The notes: generated by a model not told the origin, from the sequence alone. Counted from the first letter of the stretch, positions 8,420-14,879 are shown. The stretch: DNA of 15,472 nucleotides from JANQUM01 sp047630355 (GCA_047630355.1 JBLHXN010000078.1:1-15472), one strand, 5' to 3'. Numbers and translations are program-made.

Positions 8420-9407
8420 CTCTATCTACGTAAGACTTATTCCCGCCGCTGGCAAAATAGTAACATCCGCCACTCTTACCAACATAAAGCGAACGATTTT
8501 CGAATTTCTTACAAGGCGTTTCAACGCTGACCCGGGCACCATCGTACGCGAAAAGTCGTTTCTTGAAATCGTTTTGTAACGTGGTAGAAAGCCCCGTAAA
8601 TAAACTAATTTTAGCATCTTTTTCAATATCGGCGGCGGTAGTGATGAAACGCACCCAATCCCGTTTATTCGCGACTTCATTACTGTTCGGGAAGTCGGTG
8701 GCGATTATAATCGCGTCATTCGTGATTTTACTAACGCTCGTTTCTTTGGTTGCCACAATAACTTTGTAGTTACGCTGAGGTACGTTTACGCCGTCGCCGA
8801 CAGACGAAGCTGCACCCGCTGACCCGTCACCACCGGTTCCGTAAGCTCCTGCTACAACAAATAATGTGTAACCCGAACGCACGAGGTCACGGGAATACTG
8901 CTCCAGATTATTCCACGATTCCCGGTTTAGGTCGGGAGCTTGGGGAAGCATATTTGTCATTAAAAATGTTTCGCGGTTTTCGGTAGAGCTAAACGTCCGG
9001 TCTGCCGACGGGAGAACGTGCCCACGGTCAAAACCCGTGGTGAAAAATTCATCTGGTCGAACTTGTACAAAACCCATTGGTAATGAAGCGTCGGGGGCAA
9101 AACTATTCGTACGTCCGGTTGAGCCAAGGTAGGTAGAGTTGAGTTCCCAGCTTACCCAATTGGCGTGCCGCAATGAGTTGTTATAGCTTATGGCGTAGGT
9201 AGACTTTTTGAGCAAAAAATTGTCTTTATTACTTGGGTCTTCGGTCGCTTTGGTCGGGTTTCCTAAGTCCAAATGAGTGAACGCTCTTGGTTCGGGTTCG
9301 GGCGGTGGAATAAATGAATCTACCTGTACGGTACGATCACAGGAGAGGATTGATAAACTAAGTGAAAATGCTAAAATAAAGGGTTTGCGAGGGCTGTTGC
9401 TCATCAA
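8400..9407 (-). CDS. DNA/RNA non-specific endonuclease (NucA/Serratia type), exported, probable lipoprotein
   Basis: Predicted Mg-dependent, sequence-independent nuclease of the beta-beta-alpha-metal superfamily, acting outside the cytoplasm on DNA and RNA. It has 335 residues. The N-terminus is a lipoprotein-like signal with a basic stretch (SPRKP), a hydrophobic core and I-L-S-C at 20-23, then a Pro/Glu-rich linker (FIPPPEPEPR). The catalytic motif DRGH is at 127-130 (H130 is the general base) within GFDRGHVLPSADRT. The metal-binding Asn is N161 in PDLNRESW, followed by NNLEQYSRDL. The last 50 or so residues are a separate Gly/Cys-rich module (SLYVGKSGGCYYF, GNKSYVDRGLCDC) appended to secreted proteins of this phylum. 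A second Met at position 2 is an equal start candidate. It probably serves nutrient or extracellular DNA breakdown; a cytoplasmic link with SbcC is unlikely given the export signal. Confidence 0.9.
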   Translation of the reverse strand: MMSNSPRKPFILAFSLSLSILSCDRTVQVDSFIPPPEPEPRAFTHLDLGNPTKATEDPSNKDNFLLKKSTYAISYNNSLRHANWVSWELNSTYLGSTGRTNSFAPDASLPMGFVQVRPDEFFTTGFDRGHVLPSADRTFSSTENRETFLMTNMLPQAPDLNRESWNNLEQYSRDLVRSGYTLFVVAGAYGTGGDGSAGAASSVGDGVNVPQRNYKVIVATKETSVSKITNDAIIIATDFPNSNEVANKRDWVRFITTAADIEKDAKISLFTGLSTTLQNDFKKRLFAYDGARVSVETPCKKFENRSLYVGKSGGCYYFASGGNKSYVDRGLCDCE

Positions 9408-9529
9408 AATTGCCGGATTATAGAATTAAAAAACTGAGAATGCTGTTGTTTTCAGACTGAACTACTCAGGTCAAGTATGTATTTCAAACAGCAAATTTAT
9501 CACTTTCGTTTACTTAAAACATAACTACC

Positions 9530-9979
9530 ATGTCATTAAAAGCTAAAATAGACAACGATATAAAGATTGCCATGAAAGCTCGTGAAAAAGAGCGTTTACT
9601 GGCATTGCGGGACATCAAGAAAATGATTTTGATGGAAGAAACTAAAGCCGGATATGTGGGTGAACTGACCGAAGGAGAGGAAATGAAGATTTTGCAACGA
9701 GCCGTGAAACAACGCAAAGACTCCGCCGAAGTTTACCGTGCCCAAGATCGTCCTGACTTGTTGGAAAAAGAAGAAGCCGAAATCGCGGTGATTGAGGATT
9801 ACCTTCCAAAGCAACTTTCTGAAGCGGAAGTGGAAGAAAAGTTAAAAGAAATTATAGCTCAGGTAGGAGCAACTTCTCCGGCTGATATGGGAAAAGTTAT
9901 GGGAGCTGCCACCAAGCAAATGGCAGGTATTACTGACGGGAAAACGATTTCTACGTTGACAAAGAAGTTATTGGCTTAA
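9530..9979 (+). CDS. yqeY: GatB/YqeY-domain protein
   Basis: Small cytoplasmic protein of the YqeY family, 149 residues, the usual length. Members share a helical domain with the tail of the GatB subunit of tRNA amidotransferase, but their own function is not settled. Visible family features: N-terminal helix with MKAREKERLLALRDIKKMI (15-33), the charged middle region EMKILQRAVKQRKDSAEVYR, the IEDYLPKQLSEAEVEE segment, and the C-terminal MGKVMGAATKQMAGITDGK pattern. The start at 9530 follows an A-rich leader (AAAACATAACTACC). It is divergent from the endonuclease gene, with 122 bp between them, and convergent with the broken membrane-protein gene; a terminator-like hairpin follows the stop. 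Family assignment is firm, role unknown. Confidence 0.93.
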   Translation: MSLKAKIDNDIKIAMKAREKERLLALRDIKKMILMEETKAGYVGELTEGEEMKILQRAVKQRKDSAEVYRAQDRPDLLEKEEAEIAVIEDYLPKQLSEAEVEEKLKEIIAQVGATSPADMGKVMGAATKQMAGITDGKTISTLTKKLLA

Positions 9980-9996
9980 CTATACTGCAAACAAAA

Positions 9997-10027
9997 AAAG
10001 TGGTAAGGATTTACTCCAAGCCACTTT
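9997..10027. terminator. Probable terminator after yqeY
   Basis: AAAGTGG (9997-10003) pairs with CCACTTT (10021-10027) around a 17-nt loop, with an A-run before and CTTTTC after. It can act in both directions, which suits the convergent arrangement. Confidence 0.5.
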
Positions 10028-10050
10028 CTTTTCATTTGTAAGGAATTACA

Positions 10051-10294
10051 GCGTTTTACCAGACCAATGATTCCGAGCAGAACTAATGCTCTAATTATGC
10101 CCGAGATAATAGAACCGATGATGCCGTTGCCGAGCGGATACGCCCAGCACGCCAAATAATCAGCCTCCGATAAAAGCCCCAACGATTCTGATGACGATAT
10201 TGGCGATGATTCCGTAGCCAAATCCTCGCTTAATTTGTCCGGCTAACCAGCCAATGATTGCACCAATAACGATAGTGTACAAAATTTCTTCCAT
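10051..10294 (-). pseudogene. Broken GlsB/YeaQ/YmgE-family small membrane protein
   Basis: Remnant of a transglycosylase-associated (GlsB/YeaQ/YmgE) protein, a family of roughly 80-residue proteins with three hydrophobic helices, often stress-linked. From the ATG at 10294 the first 44 residues read well: MEEILYTIVIGAIIGWLAGQ then a Gly/Ile-rich helix ending VGAFIGG. Codon 45 is TGA (10160-10162), where the family expects Trp (GGW-LFG), consistent with a TGG to TGA change. After LFGVLG the homology continues in another frame (PLGNGIIGSIISGII, then ALVLLGIIGLVKR), so one extra base lies near 10135. Two AGA codons (in VIRIVG and GIIRAL) stand where Gly is usual, again G to A. Two disabling changes make read-through unlikely. 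The downstream frame stays open to 9976 past the expected end. Confidence 0.8.
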
Positions 10295-10445
10295 ACTATA
10301 ATTGTCGTTTAAAGAGCTGAAGATTAGTTAAATGTATGATTTTTTTAGATTACTCTAATGATAATAAAATTCTACTTTAGAGATAAGTAATCGTTCCGCT
10401 ATTTAAAAAAAGTTGGTTTTGTGAACCTACAGACTATATAAAAGT

Positions 10446-11176
10446 ATGACTTTCAAAGAAATTGTAACTTCCCGCCAATCGGTTCGGGTATTCGACCAAG
10501 AACATGATTTTGATCACGATTCCGTTAAACGCTCGCTTGAATTGGCAATACTTTCACCGAATAGTAGCAACCTGCAAACGTGGGAATTCTTCCGGGTTAT
10601 TTCTGAGGAAATGCGGGCGAAATTTGCTCCCGCCTGGCTCCCGCCTGTATGAACCAATCTGCGGCCCGCACTGCTTCCGAAATGGTTGTTTTTGTCAGCC
10701 GGCGGGATAAGTGGGAAAAGCACGCTGACTGGAATTTTGATACTATTAAGAAGGCGAATAAAGGCAAAGAAGATACCTCCCAATTCAAACGGGCGAAGCA
10801 ATATTATACGCAACTGATTCCGCTCTTTTACAAGCAGGATTTTGTTGGAATAAACACATTGATTAGAAAAGTCGTGACGCTTTACAGGGATATTACGGGA
10901 GAACCAATGATGCGACAACAAACGCTTGCTGATTTGCGGGTAGTGGTGAACAAATCCACGGCGTTGGCGGCTCAAACATTTATGCTATCCATGCAGAATG
11001 AAGGCTACGCTACGTGTCCGATGGAAGGTTTTGACAAGAAAGTGGTTAAAAAGCTATTGAACTTACCATCTAAAGCAGAAGTGACGATGATTGTAGCCTG
11101 CGGCAAAGCAACCCCCGACGGTATTTCCGCTCCGAGGACACGTGTTCCCAACGAAGAGGTGATATTCACGGTTTAG
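10446..11176 (+). pseudogene. Nitroreductase-family flavoprotein, frameshifted by an 11-bp tandem duplication
   Basis: FMN-dependent nitroreductase-fold oxidoreductase, split in two frames. The 5' part (10446-10652) has the FMN-phosphate pattern SRQSVRVFD and SPNSSNLQTWEF. The 3' part (10649-11176) has ALAAQTFMLSMQNEGYATCP-MEGFD and the family end VTMIVACGKATPDG with RTRVPNEEVIF. GCTCCCGCCTG occurs twice in a row at 10626-10636 and 10637-10647. Removing one copy joins the frames as AKFAPAC-MNQSA and gives 720 nt, that is 239 residues, a normal length. The break is therefore one clean duplication. The ATG at 10649, just after the second copy, could start a 175-residue fragment lacking the N-terminal flavin-binding residues; activity is doubtful. 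The substrate of the intact form is unknown. It lies beside another broken gene. Confidence 0.88.
10626..10647 (+). repeat. Exact 11-bp tandem duplication inside the nitroreductase gene
   Basis: GCTCCCGCCTG at 10626-10636 is repeated without change or spacer at 10637-10647. Eleven is not a multiple of three, so it shifts the frame and leads to the stop at 10650-10652. The identity of the copies implies a recent event that slippage could revert. Confidence 0.95.
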
Positions 11177-11186
11177 TTGTGATGGT

Positions 11187-11290
11187 GAGAACTGGTAAAA
11201 ACTTTATGGATAATACTTAAGTTTTTCCCAGTGGGTCGGACCGCCGATGCGGAAGGATTTAGCCGAGCCGCCGGGCGGATGGAGTTCTCA
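11187..11290. repeat. GC-rich structured intergenic element with terminal inverted repeats
   Basis: Terminal arms GAGAACT (11187-11193) and AGTTCTC (11284-11290). Inside, ACTGGTAAAAACTT (11191-11204) faces AAGTTTTTCCCAGT (11219-11232) as 14-nt arms with one mismatch. Then comes a strongly GC-rich half with two similar hairpins: CCGC/GCGG at 11241-11252 (loop CGAT) and CCGC/GCGG at 11268-11278 (loop CGG). The composition differs sharply from the AT-richer surroundings. It fills the gap between two convergent genes and overlaps the stop codon of the outer membrane protein gene. It may be a small non-autonomous repeat or a compound terminator; no target duplication is evident. Confidence 0.5.
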
Positions 11291-12076
11291 AAAATAATAT
11301 GCTAAATTCAGTCCCGCTCCCCGAATACCGAAAAAAGGAACTCTTCTTTTTTCGTTGAGCGAAGCTCCGCTTTCTACGATTTTAGTGTCGTAATAATCTT
11401 CGTTAATCCCGAAGCGGTCAATAACTCCCCGACGAAGTGATTCTTTCTCCTCGTCGCTAAACATACTAATGAGAGATTGACTGACTTCGGCGTTCAAATT
11501 GTACGCTTGGCCGGCCTGTCCGCCAATAATTACGGCATCAATACCAATTCTTCCGAAGCGAAAAGACTTTCCGAACAAAATGCCGCCCGTAATTGACTGA
11601 ATTTTAAAGTCAATGGGCGTAATGATTTCCGCAAACTGCCCGCGAAAAATAACGGGGAGAGAAGCCGGAACCAGCATGTCGATGTCGGTGTATTGTCCGA
11701 ATATTCCAATAAAAGAAGGATGCTTTCTTTTGCTCAAATAAATACGAAATTCTGGGGAAATACCTTTTAATCCAATCTTTGCCTGATCAATAAAAATGTA
11801 TTCAAAATTTACCCCAGAAATACCCAGTCCTTGGCTTTTAGCGAGGCTATTGATTTCGGCAGCAAACGGAATAGTACTTTCCTGACGGTAAAAACCCGTT
11901 AGTACGAATGATACTCGTTTGGAAGCATTTGCTTCAAACTGGGCGGAATATAATCCGGTAATAGGTCCCAACAAGTTAACCTTTATCGCCTTTTGGTAAT
12001 CGGCTTTATGTTGCCCCAGAACAACTCCCCAGAAGCCTAAAAATATAAAAAGTAAAACGACCGTTTTGTTAGCCAT
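11288..12076 (-). CDS. Outer membrane beta-barrel protein, DUF3575-like
   Basis: Predicted small outer membrane barrel of 262 residues. Residues 1-21 are a signal peptide (MANKTVVLLFIFLGFWGVVL-GQ). The mature start, AIKVNLLGPITGLYSAQFEA followed by KRVSFVLTGFYRQ, is the typical first hairpin of DUF3575-type barrels. Alternating hydrophobic and polar strands continue with EYIFIDQAKIGLKGISPEFRIYL, FIGIFGQYTDID and ITGGILFGKSFRFGRIGIDA. The chain ends in AGLNLAYYF; the terminal Phe is the usual barrel assembly signal. A charged segment (about 206-236, DEEKESLRRG...) is probably an extracellular loop or plug. The ATG at 12076 lies 15 bp after the threonine aldolase stop, so the two are probably cotranscribed. 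The specific role (structure, transport or adhesion) is unknown. Confidence 0.75.
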   Translation of the reverse strand: MANKTVVLLFIFLGFWGVVLGQHKADYQKAIKVNLLGPITGLYSAQFEANASKRVSFVLTGFYRQESTIPFAAEINSLAKSQGLGISGVNFEYIFIDQAKIGLKGISPEFRIYLSKRKHPSFIGIFGQYTDIDMLVPASLPVIFRGQFAEIITPIDFKIQSITGGILFGKSFRFGRIGIDAVIIGGQAGQAYNLNAEVSQSLISMFSDEEKESLRRGVIDRFGINEDYYDTKIVESGASLNEKRRVPFFGIRGAGLNLAYYF

Positions 12077-12091
12077 TGATATAGTATCGAA

Positions 12092-13120
12092 TTAAAAATG
12101 TGTTGAGGTTAACGCTCTTCGAAGTTCTAATAAGTTTTCATCAGTGATTTCTAAATGCGTTACGAAGCGAACCAAGTGCTTCCCGAAGGGAACGCAACCA
12201 ATTTTTTTTCCGTGCATTTTCTGAACAAAATCGACAGCTAAAATTTGTTCGGGAAGTTGGAAGATGACAATGTTTGTGCTCACGTTGTAGCATTTTTCTA
12301 CGTAAGGTAAGCCAATCAGCATTTCTTTAACCTCTTTGGCACGATGATGATCTTCTCTCAAGCGTTCTACGTGGTTATCGAGTGCGTAAACACCCGCTGC
12401 GGCTAAAAAACCAGCTTGTCGCCAGCCACCACCCATCACCTTACGAAATCTTCGGGCTTTTTTGATAAAAGTCCTATCTCCCAATAACAAAGAACCAACG
12501 GGGCAGCCCAAGCCTTTAGAAAGACAAATGGAAATTGAATCAAAAACACGACCGTAGTCTTGCGGACTTTCGTCTGTTTCGACGAGTGCGTTGAAGAGCC
12601 GGGCACCGTCAAGATGGAGCTTTAGATTATTTTCGAGGCAAACTGTTTTTATTTTCTCAATTTCCTGAAAATCGTAGAGGCACCCGCCGCCTTTGTTCAT
12701 CGTGTTTTCCAACACAACTAAACTGCTGATTGGTCGGTGAATATCTTCGGGATTGTTAATGGAGTTTCTTACTAAATCGGCGGTCAACCGACCTTTGTCG
12801 CCTTTCAATAAAGCTACTGAAGCGAGCGAATTGAGCGAAATGCCACCGCCTTCGTAAATGTAAACGTGCGATAATTCATCGCAGATGATTTCGTCGCCGG
12901 GTTGGGTGTGAACCCGCATCGCCAGTTGATTGGTCATGGTTCCGGAAGCACAAAAGAGGGCGGCTTCCGTTCCGAATAAGTCAGCGGCTTTTGTTTCGAG
13001 GAAATTTACAGTTGGGTCGTCACCAAAGACATCGTCTCCCACGGGAGCATCGAACATGGCGGTCTTCATTTCGACCGTCGGTTTTGTGACGGTATCACTT
13101 CTAAAATCAATCAAAGGCAT
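12092..13120 (-). CDS. ltaE: Low-specificity L-threonine aldolase
   Basis: PLP enzyme cleaving L-threonine or L-allo-threonine to glycine and acetaldehyde in the cytoplasm. The 342-residue length is normal. Signature features: N-terminal DFRSDTVTKPTVEMKTAM and GDDVFGDDPTVN; H85 (DELSHVY), expected to stack on the PLP ring; D171 in LHLDGARLFNA, which binds the PLP nitrogen; and the Schiff-base lysine K202 in CLSKGLGCPVGS. RKVMGGGWRQAGFLAAAG (about 227-244) is also conserved. The C-terminal domain ends IVRF-like (LVRFVTHLEITDENL). All catalytic residues are present. The ATG at 13120 has a short leader after an exact TACTTTTG promoter element. The outer membrane protein gene follows 15 bp downstream, likely in one transcript without an obvious functional link. 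Confidence 0.95.
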   Translation of the reverse strand: MPLIDFRSDTVTKPTVEMKTAMFDAPVGDDVFGDDPTVNFLETKAADLFGTEAALFCASGTMTNQLAMRVHTQPGDEIICDELSHVYIYEGGGISLNSLASVALLKGDKGRLTADLVRNSINNPEDIHRPISSLVVLENTMNKGGGCLYDFQEIEKIKTVCLENNLKLHLDGARLFNALVETDESPQDYGRVFDSISICLSKGLGCPVGSLLLGDRTFIKKARRFRKVMGGGWRQAGFLAAAGVYALDNHVERLREDHHRAKEVKEMLIGLPYVEKCYNVSTNIVIFQLPEQILAVDFVQKMHGKKIGCVPFGKHLVRFVTHLEITDENLLELRRALTSTHF

Positions 13121-13129
13121 AAAAAGTTA

Positions 13130-13148
13130 TTTTGCTGTTGCAAAAGTA
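13130..13148 (-). promoter_or_regulatory. Candidate threonine aldolase promoter element with overlapping palindrome
   Basis: On the minus strand TACTTTTG (13148-13141) is an exact TAnnTTTG match and would give a leader of roughly 14 nt before the ATG at 13120. No good -33 TTG is seen at the expected distance. TTTTGC (13130-13135) and GCAAAA (13140-13145) form a perfect 6-bp inverted repeat overlapping it, a possible operator or 5' hairpin. Confidence 0.35.
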
Positions 13149-13183
13149 ATGGCTTTGATCAAAATAAAGTCAGGAAATGTGTT

Positions 13184-13297
13184 TTACCACAGCTTTATCC
13201 CCGAAAAAAAGATTCCAGCGATGGCGATGAGACTTAATACGGCCAGTAAAACGATTTCTAGTGTACTATTCTGGCGTTCTGATGGATTGAATTGCAT
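13184..13297 (-). CDS. Small single-span membrane peptide (37 residues)
   Basis: Unrecognised short gene. From the ATG at 13297 it reads MQFNPSERQNSTLEIV, then a hydrophobic segment LLAVLSLIAIAGIFF (residues 17-31), then SGIKLW and TAA. The layout is a polar N-terminal stretch, one transmembrane helix and a short basic C-terminus. An A-rich leader (CAAAAAAGTC) precedes the ATG as in the neighbouring genes. It lies 63 bp upstream of the threonine aldolase start on the same strand and is divergent from the carboxynorspermidine synthase gene. There is no overlap with a better reading frame, which favours it being real. It could be a small membrane regulator or assembly subunit; nothing in the sequence says which. 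Confidence 0.45.
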   Translation of the reverse strand: MQFNPSERQNSTLEIVLLAVLSLIAIAGIFFSGIKLW

Positions 13298-13385
13298 GAC
13301 TTTTTTGTTATTGGTTCACTAAACTATAACTTAATTTATGCCTTTTTAAATGCAAAAACAATCAATTTTTATTAAACGGTCATGA

Positions 13386-13415
13386 TTGAATTCCTGAATC
13401 GTAAACATATATTTG
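13386..13415 (+). promoter_or_regulatory. Promoter of the carboxynorspermidine synthase-like gene
   Basis: TTG (13386-13388), 19 nt, then TATATTTG (13408-13415), an exact match to the Bacteroidota consensus TAnnTTTG at the canonical spacing. A start near 13422 would give a leader of about 50 nt. This is the best promoter match in the window. Confidence 0.65.
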
Positions 13416-13471
13416 CGGTACAGTCTTTTTAAAACGGTTCCCCATAACTATATACGTAAATAAATTATTAA

Positions 13472-14689
13472 ATGTCTAAAGTATTAATTATTGGAGCGGG
13501 CGGTGTCGGAACCGTAGTTGCTCACAAATGTGCCATGAACTCCTCGGTATTTACCGAAATAATGCTCGCCAGCCGGACAAAGTCAAAGTGCGATAAAATA
13601 GCTGCGGAAGTCAAGCAGATGCATGGTGTTGAAATTCAGACCGCTGTCATTGATGCCGATATTGTTCCTGACTTAGTAAAGCTGATTCAGTCTTTTGATC
13701 CCAAAATGGTTATAAACGTTGCATTGCCGTATCAGGATTTAACAATTATGGACGCTTGCTTAGAAACAGGTGTCCATTATATGGACACAGCAAACTACGA
13801 GCCAAAAGATGTAGCGAAGTTTGAATACAGCTGGCAGTGGGCGTACAAAGAGCGGTTTGAGAAAGCCGGATTAATGGCATTATTGGGTTGCGGATTTGAC
13901 CCTGGTGTAACGCAGGCATTCACTTCTTACGCCGCAAAACATCACTTTGATGAAATGCACTACCTTGATATTGTTGATTGTAACGCCGGAGATCACGGAA
14001 AAGCATTCGCGACCAATTTTAATCCTGAAATAAATATTCGTGAAATAACGCAACCGGGACGTTATTGGGAAAATGGCGAATGGGTAGAAATTGAGGCAAT
14101 GTCTATTCATAAGCTGATTTCTTACCCGAATATTGGTGAAAAAGAATCTTATGTATTGTACCACGAAGAACTGGAATCTTTGGTGAAAAACTTCCCGACG
14201 TTAAAGCGGGCGAGATTTTGGATGACTTTCGGACAGGCGTACATTACGCACTTAGAAGTACTTGAAAATGTGGGGATGACTAGTATCAAACCGATTAAGT
14301 TTCAGGGCAAGGATATTGTACCTTTAGAGTTTCTAAAAGCTGTATTGCCACCACCCGAATCTCTGGGTGAAAATTATACGGGTCAAACGTCTATCGGTTG
14401 CCAAATTAAGGGAATCAAAGACGGTCAGGATAAGACTTATTACATCTGGAATAACTGTAATCATGCCGAAACTTACAAAGAAGTAAAGTCTCAGGCGATT
14501 TCTTACACTACGGGTGTTCCGGCGATGATTGGAGCAACGCTGATGCTAACAAATCCCGAATGGATGAAACCCGGCGTTTACAACGTTGAAGAGTTAAACC
14601 CAGACCCTTTTATGCAGTTACTGAACGTTCATGGTTTGCCGTGGAACGAGAAAATAAACGTAGAATTACCGCACGAATATTCATCATAA
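13472..14689 (+). CDS. Carboxynorspermidine synthase-like (saccharopine dehydrogenase family)
   Basis: NAD(P)-dependent reductase of the saccharopine dehydrogenase family, 405 residues. Length and sequence style fit carboxynor(spermi)dine dehydrogenase, which reductively couples aspartate semialdehyde with a diamine (putrescine or diaminopropane) to make carboxyspermidine or carboxynorspermidine, the alternative spermidine route common in gut and marine bacteria. The Rossmann loop VLIIGAGGVGTVVAHKCA is at 4-21. ASRTKSKCDKIA (33-44) is the cofactor-selecting end of strand 2. Further conserved segments are VINVALPYQDLTIMDACLETG with HYMDTANYEP, the catalytic-domain LGCGFDPGVTQAF (about 138-150), and TTGVPAMIGATLML near the C-terminus. 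Lysine-pathway saccharopine reductases are longer or differ in these segments. Its partner carboxy(nor)spermidine decarboxylase is not in the window. A good promoter precedes it and a strong terminator follows. Confidence 0.85.
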   Translation: MSKVLIIGAGGVGTVVAHKCAMNSSVFTEIMLASRTKSKCDKIAAEVKQMHGVEIQTAVIDADIVPDLVKLIQSFDPKMVINVALPYQDLTIMDACLETGVHYMDTANYEPKDVAKFEYSWQWAYKERFEKAGLMALLGCGFDPGVTQAFTSYAAKHHFDEMHYLDIVDCNAGDHGKAFATNFNPEINIREITQPGRYWENGEWVEIEAMSIHKLISYPNIGEKESYVLYHEELESLVKNFPTLKRARFWMTFGQAYITHLEVLENVGMTSIKPIKFQGKDIVPLEFLKAVLPPPESLGENYTGQTSIGCQIKGIKDGQDKTYYIWNNCNHAETYKEVKSQAISYTTGVPAMIGATLMLTNPEWMKPGVYNVEELNPDPFMQLLNVHGLPWNEKINVELPHEYSS

Positions 14690-14729
14690 GTTTCCTCCTA
14701 TGCTTACGGGATTGGAAGAGTGTATTATA

Positions 14730-14751
14730 CCCTCCCCATCGTTGGGGAGGG
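14730..14751. repeat. GC-rich perfect palindrome (REP-like)
   Basis: CCCTCCCCA (14730-14738) and TGGGGAGGG (14743-14751) form a perfect 9-bp stem with loop TCGT. No T-run follows, so it is not a standard terminator, and a proper terminator lies 15 bp downstream. The C-run/G-run form resembles dispersed REP-type palindromes. Confidence 0.55.
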
Positions 14752-14765
14752 CAGGATTCTACAAC

Positions 14766-14794
14766 AAAGAGCCGATATTGCTATCGGCTCTTTT
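14766..14794 (+). terminator. Strong intrinsic terminator
   Basis: AAAGAGCCGATA (14766-14777) pairs perfectly with TATCGGCTCTTT (14782-14793) around the tetraloop TTGC and is followed by another T. It ends the carboxynorspermidine synthase transcript before pirin. Confidence 0.88.
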
Positions 14795-14852
14795 GCATAC
14801 ATGTCAGCGGAACTAACCAATTCTTAGAATCGTTTGTTAAGTTAGATAAATT

Positions 14853-14876
14853 ATGTATATACATTAAATACGTTTG
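14853..14876 (+). promoter_or_regulatory. Palindrome and promoter-like motif upstream of pirin
   Basis: ATGTATATACAT (14853-14864) is a perfect 12-bp palindrome, a plausible operator for a dimeric regulator. TACGTTTG (14869-14876) matches TAnnTTTG exactly but ends 3 nt before the pirin ATG, so using it would put the RNA start at or inside the start codon. Confidence 0.3.
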
Positions 14877-14879
14877 ATT

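Noticed and set aside
8400..9407. Idea that the endonuclease next to sbcC forms a new SbcC-associated DNA-processing pair
   Set aside because: The nuclease has a clear export/lipoprotein signal and a Pro-rich linker, so it acts outside the cytoplasm while SbcC acts inside.
9976..10221. 81-codon frame on the minus strand starting MATESSP
   Set aside because: Its middle part is the out-of-frame second half of the broken GlsB-type protein; the start and end are chance extensions of the shifted frame.
10514..10975. Open frame of 153 codons on the minus strand
   Set aside because: It lies antisense to the nitroreductase gene, whose family motifs are clear; the antisense product shows no recognisable pattern.
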